A DNA stretch of 8,527 nt from an uncultured Mailhella sp. (GCA_944324625.1 CALUWZ010000068.1:1-8527); one strand, 5' to 3'. Counted from the stretch's first letter, positions 1 through 5,935 are shown. The notes: generated by a model not told the origin, from the sequence alone. Program-made: numbers and translations.

Positions 1-1
1 A

Positions 2-256
2 TACGGCATCGGTGCCTGTGAAGTAGTCGGTTTTGTAAGCTGCGGCGGCTGTCCCGGCAAAAAAGCGGTTACCCGTGCCGCCATGCTCAGAGACAGAGGT
101 GCGGAAGTGATTATGCTTGCTTCCTGTATCGGCAAAGGAACTCCCATCGGTTTTCCCTGTCCGAATAAAGGTCTTATGATTAAAGCCATTAAAGAAAAAC
201 TCGGCGATGACATTCCCGTGCTGGATTACAGCCATCAGCCTTCACCAAAAAAATAA
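2..256 (+). CDS. CGGC-domain protein, C-terminal fragment (5' end outside window)
   Basis: The frame is open from the left edge to a TAA stop, giving 84 visible residues; the N-terminus is cut off by the window. The fragment contains the diagnostic CGGCPGKK stretch (visible residues 14-21), preceded by a cysteine at 6. It continues with LASCIGKGTP (Cys42), FPCPNKG (Cys53) and a late His (SHQP, His78). This pattern of a central CGGC followed by conserved Cys and His matches the CGGC domain family, small cytoplasmic proteins found mainly in anaerobes. That family is presumed to bind metal through its Cys/His residues, and its biochemical role is not established. No signal peptide or membrane segment is visible in this part. 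The gene ends just before its own hairpin terminator and converges on the qrc operon, so no functional link to qrc is implied. Family assignment is fairly sure; function is unknown. Confidence 0.82.
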   Translation, partial: YGIGACEVVGFVSCGGCPGKKAVTRAAMLRDRGAEVIMLASCIGKGTPIGFPCPNKGLMIKAIKEKLGDDIPVLDYSHQPSPKK

Positions 257-294
257 GCCTGCGGTTTTGCGGTAACTTGTCTGAAATATTGTAT

Positions 295-334
295 GCAGGG
301 AAAATCTGTTTAGAAGTTTTTCCCTGCTTTTTTT
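295..334 (+). terminator. Rho-independent terminator of the CGGC-domain gene
   Basis: A perfect 10-bp stem is formed by GCAGGGAAAA (295-304) and TTTTCCCTGC (318-327), with a 13-nt loop, followed directly by seven T residues (328-334). It begins 39 nt after the stop codon of the upstream + strand gene. This is a textbook intrinsic terminator in the + direction. Confidence 0.85.
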
Positions 335-450
335 ATTGTATTATCAGCAGTTGGTGTCAGCGTTTTGTTTTTTATATTTTTAAAGCCTGTGCTTGGTACT
401 GCGGCGTTTATGCAGTGACTGCTGCGAAAATTATTTCCGCAGAAAAAAAT

Positions 451-481
451 AAAAAAAGCCCGAACATGTCGGGCTTTTTTT
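451..481. terminator. Bidirectional intrinsic terminator between convergent genes
   Basis: The stem GCCCGA (458-463) pairs with TCGGGC (469-474) around a 5-nt loop. It is flanked by seven A on the left (451-457) and seven T on the right (475-481). Read on the minus strand it gives a GC-rich hairpin followed by a long U tract, and it begins 16 nt after the qrcD stop, so it should end the qrcABCD transcript. Read on the plus strand it is a second, backup stop for the CGGC-domain gene. Confidence 0.88.
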
Positions 482-496
482 ATGGCTGATAACTTG

Positions 497-1744
497 TTAT
501 TTTTTGTTGAGCTCAGCTTCCTGAGGGAAGAGGGGGCAGTAACGGTAAGTTACGGCAAGCGTTACAATGGAGTAGCCGAGAATAAGGGCAAAAGCACCCC
601 ATTCTGCCCAGTTGGCCCAGTACCATTGCCAGTTTTCAAAAGGCATGACGGGAATGCCGAGAGCCTGAACAGTCATAACAAAGCGGTTGAGCACAATGCT
701 GAAGCAGGTAACAAGGGCGCCGATGTAGAAAAATGCGGGGATTTTTCTGAGTGCGGGCAAAGCCATGCAGGCAATGCCGATGACAAGGGCAATGTGTTCC
801 GCATAGAACCAGAAGGAACTGTAAACAAAACCTGTGAACATTTGGTCAAAGGTAAGGCCGCTTCTTGGCAGAACGCTGTTTACCCATGCATAGGAGTCAA
901 GGAATTTGCCTATGGTATAGACAATCAGCATGGTGCCGCCGATTTTGCCCATAAGCTGTTTGACTTTCCAAGAAACAAGAGTTTTTCCCGTAATTTTTTC
1001 CATGAGCGTTACCATGAGCACGGAGAACATGGGGCCTGCGCTGACGGCTGAAAGCAGATAAAGGAAGAAGGTCCACGGCCAGATAAAGAAACCGTCGCGG
1101 AAAATGTAGGGACGGCCGAAGAGCACGCCGTACATGCCGCCGAGGCTGCCTTGGTGGAATGTGGAAAGGAATGCGCCTATGCCTGCAAAAAGAGGCATAT
1201 AAACGTGGAAGTTGTGGGCAAGGTGCTGGATGAATTTATTGCTTTCAAATTTGCGCTGTTCAAGAATGAGAGGAATATATTCAATGATAAGCACAATGCA
1301 GTAGCAGGTAATGCAGAAGATAACTTCCGTGAGCATGGAGTGGACGTTGGGGTACCAGTAGCCGAACCAGCTTCTGAGGGGCTGGCCGATGTCGAGCACG
1401 AGAATGAACATGGCGCCCGTGTAGCAGAGAAAGCCCACAACGGCCGTGAAGCTTACGATATTTTTGAGTTCGTCGATATTGAGAATGTAGCGGAGCAGAC
1501 CCGTAAAGAATGCGCCTGCACCTAAGGCGATAACCGCAAGGTCAACGGTGATCCATAAGCCGAAACCGAATTTATCGTCAAGACCTGTCGTGCCGAGACC
1601 GTTTGCCAAAACCACAAAAGCGGAAATTACTCCCCAAAGGAGCAAGGCTGCGGGAATGAGCATGAACAGGGAAAACTTGGTAAATGAGCAGCGTTCGCAC
1701 CCTTTTGGGAAAAGGGCATTGTCAATTGGTTTGCTGTAATCCAT
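497..1744 (-). CDS. qrcD: QrcD: NrfD-like integral membrane subunit of menaquinone reductase complex
   Basis: A 415-residue, very hydrophobic protein that forms the membrane part of the Qrc complex and is expected to carry the menaquinone site. About ten transmembrane helices can be drawn, roughly at residues 24-48, 61-84, 96-118, 137-161, 180-200, 219-247, 267-284, 304-329, 335-358 and 379-402. This is the number expected for the ten-helix NrfD/PsrC branch (QrcD, ActC/ActF, HybB types), not the eight-helix type. The LDIGQPLRSW segment (117-126), following helix 3, fits the conserved Asp-x-Gly-x-Pro-x-Arg loop of this superfamily, and HQGSLGG (197-203) lies at the end of helix 5. A CxxC pair (Cys16, Cys19) sits in the short hydrophilic N-terminus. 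A strong AAAAGGA Shine-Dalgarno sequence lies 6 nt before the ATG, in the 14-nt gap after qrcC. It is the last gene of the operon, and a terminator follows its stop. In studied Desulfovibrio, Qrc couples periplasmic cytochrome oxidation to menaquinone reduction and is reported to be electrogenic. Confidence 0.93.
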   Translation of the reverse strand: MDYSKPIDNALFPKGCERCSFTKFSLFMLIPAALLLWGVISAFVVLANGLGTTGLDDKFGFGLWITVDLAVIALGAGAFFTGLLRYILNIDELKNIVSFTAVVGFLCYTGAMFILVLDIGQPLRSWFGYWYPNVHSMLTEVIFCITCYCIVLIIEYIPLILEQRKFESNKFIQHLAHNFHVYMPLFAGIGAFLSTFHQGSLGGMYGVLFGRPYIFRDGFFIWPWTFFLYLLSAVSAGPMFSVLMVTLMEKITGKTLVSWKVKQLMGKIGGTMLIVYTIGKFLDSYAWVNSVLPRSGLTFDQMFTGFVYSSFWFYAEHIALVIGIACMALPALRKIPAFFYIGALVTCFSIVLNRFVMTVQALGIPVMPFENWQWYWANWAEWGAFALILGYSIVTLAVTYRYCPLFPQEAELNKK

Positions 1745-1758
1745 AGTCTATCCTTTTC

Positions 1759-2556
1759 CTAGTGGGAATTATTGAGAAGAGTCTGCAAAGGCTTGCCTGT
1801 TTCTTCTTGTTCAAGATAGTTGTCGCCCAGACGGCGTACCCATTCGCGTTTGCTGAGATAGTAAACCTGCGGATCGGTGCCGAGGCGTTCCAGAAGGCGG
1901 AAAGCATAGGGACTCTGCTTAAGTTCGTATACGCGGTGTTCGGGATTGTTCAGATCTCCGAAAACAATGGCTCCGTTGGGGCATGCTTCCGTGCAGGCAG
2001 TTTGGTATGCTTCTTCGGGGAGCATGAGCGGATCTTCACCGTTGGCAATTGCTTTGTCTTTTGCTTTCATGAAACGGTGGTGGCAGAAGCTGCATTTTTC
2101 CACAACGCCGCGGGGACGGGTTGAAACGTCCGGGCTGAGGGCTTCTTTCAGGTCTCCCGGCCAGTAAGGGTCAAACCAGTTGAAATAGCGGGCATGGTAA
2201 GGACAGCTTGCCATGCAGTAACGGCAGCCGATGCAGCGGGGAGTTACTTGGCTGACTATGCCGCCTTCTTCGTTTTTGTCCGTAGCCACAACGGGGCAGA
2301 CCGTCACGCAGGAGGGATTGCCGCACTGCATGCAGGGACGGGGAAGAAAAACGGTTTCATGTTCGGGATATTCTTTGCCGTTGGACAGGCGGTATACTTT
2401 AAGCCAGTTGAGCGCGCGCAGTTTATTGCTTGCGTCTTCCTGAGGAGCAACGTTGTTTTCTGCTTGGCAGGACATCATGCAGGCACCGCAGCCTGTGCAT
2501 TTGTCAAGGTCGATGACCATGCCGTAGCGGACAGTAAAATCTTTAAAATGAGCCAT
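1759..2556 (-). CDS. qrcC: QrcC: 16-cysteine iron-sulfur subunit of menaquinone reductase complex
   Basis: A 265-residue ferredoxin-like electron-transfer protein of the NrfC/PsrB/DmsB type. It carries four cysteine groups: 20-23-26-30 (CTGCGACMMSC), 75-78-83-87 (CMQCGNPSCVTVC), 108-111-114-118 (CIGCRYCMASC) and 155-158-188-192 (CSFC, then CTEAC). These 16 cysteines are enough for four cubane clusters, so the chain should wire the cytochrome/QrcB side to the quinone site of QrcD. It has no signal peptide of its own. Since the partner QrcB carries a twin-arginine signal, co-export of a folded QrcB-QrcC pair is the likely route to the periplasm (inference). The start is supported by AAAGGGG 6 nt upstream, embedded in the last codons of qrcB, with only 3 nt between the qrcB stop and this ATG, which suggests translational coupling. 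Comparable subunits occur in many Mo enzymes; the neighbours make QrcC the right name. Confidence 0.93.
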   Translation of the reverse strand: MAHFKDFTVRYGMVIDLDKCTGCGACMMSCQAENNVAPQEDASNKLRALNWLKVYRLSNGKEYPEHETVFLPRPCMQCGNPSCVTVCPVVATDKNEEGGIVSQVTPRCIGCRYCMASCPYHARYFNWFDPYWPGDLKEALSPDVSTRPRGVVEKCSFCHHRFMKAKDKAIANGEDPLMLPEEAYQTACTEACPNGAIVFGDLNNPEHRVYELKQSPYAFRLLERLGTDPQVYYLSKREWVRRLGDNYLEQEETGKPLQTLLNNSH

Positions 2557-2559
2557 GTT

Positions 2560-4605
2560 TTACCCCTTTACCACTTTTGCGGCGCCTGACCAAACGGGAA
2601 GGTCGGAGCCTGCTTCCATATCTATCTGGGTGTACTGCAAAATGTTATTGCCTTTATTTACGGAAAAACGGTCAAATTCCGTATGGCCGAGTCCTGCCAT
2701 GACGGCAGCCGTGTCGGGCATAATGCCTTCATAGAGTTTTACCAAAACAGGCATACGGCCGTTTTGGGTTTCCACAAAGGCTTTTGTTTTGTCGGCAAGG
2801 CCGAGTTTTTCTGCCGTTGCCTTGTTCATTTGGGCAACGCAGAGGCCTTCTTGGAGCTGATAATCCGCAATGGCACGGTTTGCATAGGGAGGTATGCCCG
2901 TGCTTGGATTGCCTGCCGCTGCATTGGTATATACATGCAGAGCAAACTCAGGGGCTTTGGCGGGTGCTTTTTTGGTCAGAAGAGGCATGAGGCTGATCAC
3001 GGGAAGTGTGAAAGCGCTGTTTGCTTCCTGATAGGTTGCGCCGCTTTCAAGGTATTCCTGAAAGTCTGCGCCAAGGGCGTTTGCTCTCATTTCCAAAAGG
3101 GACGGAATATCGCTGACGCCGAGGTCAAGGCCGAGTTCGTCGGCAAGGGCTATGATAAGTTCGCCGAGGGGGCGTGCCTGATAATGGGGTTCGGTCACGG
3201 GTTTTGCCAGTGTCCAGTTTATGCTGCCTGAGCCGTAGGGGGTGAATACGTCGTCAAAACGTTCCAAACCGTGCGCAATGGGAAGAACAAGGTCACATTC
3301 GGCGCAGGTTTCGCTCCAGTGGGCTGCAAAGCAGATTTTATAGGCGATTTTCGCAAAACATTCCTGAACCTTTGCATTGGGAGAAAGGGCATAAACAGGG
3401 TTTGCGTCATTGATGAAGAGAAGTTTCGGCGCCGCAAGGCTTCCGTCTGCAACTTGGCGGCAGAAAGCAATGAAATTGCGTTCCAAAATATCTGCCGTGC
3501 TTTGGGCGGAAGGAAGAAGGGGAGCCTGTTCGGGCAGGTTCACAAGACCGCCGTCTTGGTTTATGCGGCCGAGCATATAGTTAATGGCAATGGCCAGCAT
3601 GTGCACGCCGGAACCCAAGCTCTGACCTTCGGCAGTTCCTGCAAATACAAGGGGACGGCTTGCGTTTTTAAGCGCGGAAACAACGTTTTCGAGCTGTTTT
3701 GCGGTGCAGCCGCAGGCTTTTGCCGCAGCTTCGGGGCTGTACTGGGCGGAAAGGCCTGAAATGGCAGGATCAACCAAAAGGCTGTTTTTGGCAAGTTCGC
3801 CCAAAATGCCGAGGAGGAAAATTTCTTCCGTACCCGGTTTTACGGGAATCCATGCGTCGGCAACTGCTGCGGTATTGTTCTGCATGGCGCCTGCATAATA
3901 AATGGCTTGGCCTGCTTCGCTGCCGTCGGTGGGGTGGGTTTCGTCAAATACGGCACGGTTATGGGCAACTGTTCCCCAGCTGTCCAAGAAGTTTGCGCCT
4001 ACGGACAGAATGCAGTCGCTGTTTGCAATGTCATAGCCGATTTTTCCCATGCCGCCCATGGCGCGCCATGCGTGATTGGCAGCCTGTTCGTCGCTTGGCA
4101 TGAAGAAAAAGTCCTGAGAGCCGTTTTCAGCTGTGAAAGCTGAATATACATCATTCAGGGATGAGGAAGCATCGGCAGTCAAAAATGCCAGAGAACCTTG
4201 GGCATCTTTGGTTTTTTCTTTGAGGATCCGTTCTGCTTCGCTCCAGTCGATATAGGCATAGCCGCCGTCGGGACCGCGTTTAAGCGGGCGTTTTACGCGG
4301 GATTCACAGTATAAAAGCTGGGCTTCGGAAGCGGCAAGCGGAGTGAGGCCGCCTTTTGAAAATTCGTTTTCCTTGTTGCCGCTTGCGCGGATAACCCTTC
4401 CGCCGTTTACACGGACTTTCAAAGGTGTTCCGTCCAGTTTGGAAACCGTGGCAACGGATTGGTCTTCGCCGTTTTGCAGGCGGGGAATCCAGCCCCAGTT
4501 TTGGGTCCAGTACGCAAGGTCATAAAGGGTTGTCCAAATTGCAGGAGAAGCAACAAGACCAACAGTGCCGCCGAGGGCAAATTTTAAAAATCCACGTCTT
4601 TGCAT
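2560..4605 (-). CDS. qrcB: QrcB: Tat-exported molybdopterin-oxidoreductase-family subunit without N-terminal Fe-S motif
   Basis: A 681-residue protein with a twin-arginine signal at its start (RRGFLKF at residues 3-9, then a Gly/Ala/Val-rich hydrophobic stretch to about 24), so it is exported folded and works on the periplasmic face. The body follows the molybdopterin oxidoreductase pattern: CILSVGANFLDSWG (198-211), a PVKPGTEEIFLLG segment (254-266) and HWSETCAECDLVLP (429-442), where active members have a Thr-rich, Asp-Leu-Pro motif. The usual N-terminal CxxCxxxC cluster motif is absent: the first cysteine after the signal is Cys100. This agrees with characterised QrcB, in which no molybdenum was found and the protein is thought to be structural or an electron-relay platform. 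An AAGGGGAG Shine-Dalgarno sequence lies 5 nt before the ATG, in the 17-nt gap after qrcA. A generic formate dehydrogenase or polysulfide reductase alpha chain is the alternative, but the missing motif and the six-haem partner argue for QrcB. Confidence 0.92.
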   Translation of the reverse strand: MQRRGFLKFALGGTVGLVASPAIWTTLYDLAYWTQNWGWIPRLQNGEDQSVATVSKLDGTPLKVRVNGGRVIRASGNKENEFSKGGLTPLAASEAQLLYCESRVKRPLKRGPDGGYAYIDWSEAERILKEKTKDAQGSLAFLTADASSSLNDVYSAFTAENGSQDFFFMPSDEQAANHAWRAMGGMGKIGYDIANSDCILSVGANFLDSWGTVAHNRAVFDETHPTDGSEAGQAIYYAGAMQNNTAAVADAWIPVKPGTEEIFLLGILGELAKNSLLVDPAISGLSAQYSPEAAAKACGCTAKQLENVVSALKNASRPLVFAGTAEGQSLGSGVHMLAIAINYMLGRINQDGGLVNLPEQAPLLPSAQSTADILERNFIAFCRQVADGSLAAPKLLFINDANPVYALSPNAKVQECFAKIAYKICFAAHWSETCAECDLVLPIAHGLERFDDVFTPYGSGSINWTLAKPVTEPHYQARPLGELIIALADELGLDLGVSDIPSLLEMRANALGADFQEYLESGATYQEANSAFTLPVISLMPLLTKKAPAKAPEFALHVYTNAAAGNPSTGIPPYANRAIADYQLQEGLCVAQMNKATAEKLGLADKTKAFVETQNGRMPVLVKLYEGIMPDTAAVMAGLGHTEFDRFSVNKGNNILQYTQIDMEAGSDLPVWSGAAKVVKG

Positions 4606-4622
4606 GTTATCTCCCCTTTGCC

Positions 4623-5255
4623 TTATTTATGACATACAAAGCAAGCGTTGCTTGCGTTGGTTGTTCCGTAGTGTCCGGGATTTGCGTGACAGGCTTCGCA
4701 TTCGGGCATTTTCATCGTGTTTACGGAATAGGTGGAAATTCTGTTTTCTTTGTAAACAGGAGGCTCGGTGGTGGAAGCTACGTCAAGGTGACAGACATTG
4801 CAAAGCTGCTGTGTTGTTTCAAACTCTGTGTGACAGGTTCCGCAGCGTTCCATGGAGTGAGCGGCATGACTGAAAAATACGTTGTCAGGCTGTTTTTGAT
4901 ATACAAGCCATTCATTGCGGATTTCTCTGCCTTTAACCACATATTCATTGATAAAGCGTTTTTCTTCTTCGCTTTCGGTAATGGCTTCGGCATGACAGGA
5001 AGCACAGGAAGCCGTGTCGGGCAAACCGTTAAATGTTCCGTCTTCACGCAGGAAGTGACAGTCTTCACAGGCCATTCCTGCATTTTCAATGTGTACCGTG
5101 TGGTTAAATGCAATGGGCTGTTTCTTCTCTTCAAGTTTTAGAGAAGGAATGACTGACCAACCAATAACAAGGGCTAAAACAAGACCAACAAGAAAAGGTC
5201 CAAAGCCGCACCCGCAGCTTTTTGCGGGTTTTACTTCTTTACTTTTGTCCTCCAT
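4623..5255 (-). CDS. qrcA: QrcA: membrane-anchored six-haem cytochrome c subunit
   Basis: The electron-entry subunit of Qrc, which accepts electrons from periplasmic type I cytochrome c3. Counting from the chosen Met (210 residues), six CxxCH haem-binding motifs start at residues 63 (CEDCH), 84 (CASCH), 138 (CGTCH), 152 (CNVCH), 186 (CEACH) and 205 (CFVCH). Six matches the haem count reported for the Desulfovibrio complex. Extra His residues in FNHTVH and FFSHAAH look like distal axial ligands, as in cytochromes c3/c7. A single hydrophobic segment at about 17-37 follows a basic, Cys-containing stretch (SCGCG). It has no clear cleavage site, so it probably acts as an uncleaved signal-anchor. 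Three in-frame ATGs lie close together (5267, 5261, 5255). The last was chosen because GAGG sits 6 nt upstream, but 5261 is nearly as good. It is the first gene of the operon. The small size and haem spacing could suggest a NapC/NrfH or c7 relative, but the context fixes QrcA. Confidence 0.93.
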   Translation of the reverse strand: MEDKSKEVKPAKSCGCGFGPFLVGLVLALVIGWSVIPSLKLEEKKQPIAFNHTVHIENAGMACEDCHFLREDGTFNGLPDTASCASCHAEAITESEEEKRFINEYVVKGREIRNEWLVYQKQPDNVFFSHAAHSMERCGTCHTEFETTQQLCNVCHLDVASTTEPPVYKENRISTYSVNTMKMPECEACHANPGHYGTTNASNACFVCHK

Positions 5256-5261
5256 CGGCAT

Positions 5262-5273
5262 CCTCATCTTCTT
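5262..5273 (-). promoter_or_regulatory. Ribosome-binding region deciding the qrcA start
   Basis: On the minus strand the bases read AAGAAG (5273-5268), ATG, then AGG just before the second ATG. AAGAAG directly abuts the first ATG (5267), so it cannot serve it, but it is 6 nt from the ATG at 5261. GAGG (5265-5262) is 6 nt from the ATG at 5255. Both support a start later than the longest open frame. The two cannot be separated by sequence alone. Confidence 0.45.
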
Positions 5274-5327
5274 GAAATATATTCCTTAAGAACCGCCATA
5301 CAATAAGCATGACAAAAAACTGTGAGT

Positions 5328-5356
5328 ACCATACAGCATATTTCATTTTATTGCAA
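5328..5356 (-). promoter_or_regulatory. Candidate sigma70-type promoter for qrcABCD
   Basis: On the minus strand, TTGCAA (5356-5351) is followed after exactly 17 nt by TATGGT (5333-5328). Each hexamer matches 4 of 6 consensus bases. Transcription would start near 5321, giving a 5' leader of roughly 50-65 nt before qrcA. The region is strongly AT-rich, so chance matches are common; this is the best-spaced pair seen upstream of qrcA, not a proven promoter. No clear sigma54 GG-N10-GC element was found. Confidence 0.35.
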
Positions 5357-5425
5357 CAGAGTTTTTTTAGAAAAAGCCTGAACTTTTATTTGTAACAGTC
5401 TGAATTTGTATTGTATTTTTTTTGA

Positions 5426-5453
5426 TTGACAAAATGAATTTTTCAAATAAAAA
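5426..5453 (+). promoter_or_regulatory. Second, upstream promoter-like element facing the tRNA gene
   Basis: A perfect TTGACA (5426-5431) is followed after 16 nt by TAAAAA (5448-5453). The stretch resembles the promoter-like element just before the tRNA: both read TTGACAAA, an A/T-rich spacer, then TAAAAAAT. Transcription from here would run about 115 nt before reaching the tRNA. It could be a tandem promoter or simply AT-rich similarity; the -10 match is weak. Confidence 0.3.
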
Positions 5454-5474
5454 ATTTTTGCGCCGAAAATCAGT

Positions 5475-5512
5475 CCAAATGCATGCAACAGATTTCTCAT
5501 GCATACATTTTG
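5475..5512. repeat. Inverted repeat with TGCATGCA core (operator-like or hairpin)
   Basis: The 13-nt arm at 5475-5487 (CCAAATGCATGCA) pairs with 5500-5512 (TGCATACATTTTG) at 11 of 13 positions, across a 12-nt spacer. The left arm contains the perfect 8-bp palindrome TGCATGCA (5480-5487), and the right arm starts with a partial copy. It lies 20 nt upstream of the tRNA promoter -35 and about 120 nt upstream of the candidate qrc -35, where a regulator could affect either direction. No known regulator is assigned to it. Confidence 0.4.
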
Positions 5513-5532
5513 CGGAATATGAAATTTTTTGC

Positions 5533-5561
5533 TTGACAAAGAAAATTGTTTCGGCTAAAAA
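5533..5561 (+). promoter_or_regulatory. Promoter of tRNA-Ser
   Basis: A perfect -35 box TTGACA (5533-5538), a 17-nt spacer, and a weaker -10 hexamer TAAAAA (5556-5561, 4 of 6 matches) place the start point near 5568. That is a few bases before the mature tRNA 5' end at 5574. Spacing and position are what is expected of a housekeeping sigma70 promoter for a single tRNA gene. Confidence 0.65.
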
Positions 5562-5573
5562 ATACTTCGTTGC

Positions 5574-5668
5574 GGAAAGGTGTCCGAGTCGGCCGAAGGA
5601 GCTCGCCTGCTAAGCGAGTATACGGGCTAAAACCTGTATCCAGGGTTCAAATCCCTGCCTTTCCGCCA
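5574..5668 (+). tRNA. tRNA-Ser (anticodon GCT)
   Basis: A complete 95-nt type II tRNA that decodes AGC/AGU serine codons. The acceptor stem GGAAAGG (5574-5580) pairs perfectly with CCTTTCC (5658-5664), followed by discriminator G and an encoded CCA (5666-5668). The D arm carries the TCCGAG...GGCCGAAGGA pattern. The anticodon stem CTCGC/GCGAG (5602-5606, 5614-5618) encloses loop CTGCTAA with anticodon GCT at 5609-5611. A long variable arm, the hallmark of tRNA-Ser, is formed by ATACGGG (5620-5626) and CCTGTAT (5633-5639). The T arm is CAGGG TTCAAAT CCCTG (5641-5657). It stands alone, with its own promoter and terminator. Its 3' end is a possible integration site for mobile DNA, but no duplicate of it occurs in the window. 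Confidence 0.97.
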
Positions 5669-5714
5669 TTTATAGGCAGCATATTGATTTTGCAGTCAGT
5701 TTTTTCATAATTCA

Positions 5715-5765
5715 GCCTTGATTATCCGGGTGGTACAGTTCACCGGTACAGTCAAGGCTTTTTTT
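5715..5765 (+). terminator. Terminator downstream of tRNA-Ser
   Basis: An outer stem AGCCTTGA (5715-5722) pairs perfectly with TCAAGGCT (5753-5760). An inner, bulged stem forms between CCGGGTG (5727-5733) and CACCGG (5742-5747). A T run (5760-5765) follows at once. It starts 47 nt after the tRNA CCA end and should end that transcript. The heptamer GGTACAG occurs twice inside it (5733-5739 and 5746-5752). Confidence 0.75.
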
Positions 5766-5836
5766 ATGTCCGAAATTTGTGCGCTGCGGTTCAGCAAAAG
5801 AAGAAAGGAGTTTTTTGGCTGCGGCAGTGCTGCTGA

Positions 5837-5877
5837 GAAAACGGCACAAACAGTCTGAAAAAACTGTGCTGTGCCGT
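5837..5877 (-). terminator. Terminator of the large kinase-like gene
   Basis: ACGGCACA (5841-5848) pairs perfectly with TGTGCCGT (5870-5877), and inside this ACAGT (5850-5854) pairs with ACTGT (5863-5867) around an A-rich loop. On the minus strand the stem runs into TTTT, then C/T-rich sequence. It lies about 60 nt after the stop of the minus-strand gene at its right. The U tract is short, so efficiency may be moderate. The plus-strand side has no T run, so it is oriented for the minus strand. Confidence 0.6.
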
Positions 5878-5935
5878 TGTGTTCCGTTTATTTTCTTACA
5901 AAGGGAATGTCTGTCTGCCTGACATTGCGGTATTT

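Noticed and set aside
422..442. Near-palindrome CTGCG...CGCAG upstream of the bidirectional terminator
   Set aside because: It contains mismatches, is followed by A rather than T on the plus strand, and is not positioned as an operator; more likely part of the 3' untranslated region.
277..489. 70-codon plus-strand open frame between the two terminators
   Set aside because: It starts inside the spacer, runs through both terminator hairpins, has no Shine-Dalgarno sequence and encodes a low-quality Phe/Cys/Tyr-rich peptide.
482..1051. 189-codon plus-strand open frame opposite qrcD
   Set aside because: It is antisense to a well-supported membrane protein gene, has no family-like motifs and is a shadow of codon bias.
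5320..5335. TGGTAC on the minus strand as a possible sigma54 -24 element upstream of qrcA
   Set aside because: The matching -12 GC dinucleotide is missing at the required spacing (the sequence there is a T run).
5425..5448. FNR/HcpR-like half sites ATTGA...TCAAAT
   Set aside because: The arms match at only about 8 of 11 positions and the spacing is wrong for the FNR/CRP family; explained as well by AT richness.
5348..5613. Short frames on both strands in the AT-rich gap, one running into the tRNA
   Set aside because: They lack ribosome-binding sites, consist of AT-driven Lys/Phe/Ile runs, and one overlaps the tRNA gene.
5766..5858. 30-codon frame starting MSEICALRF just after the tRNA terminator
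   Set aside because: The ATG follows directly on a terminator T run with no Shine-Dalgarno sequence, and the frame runs into another terminator stem.
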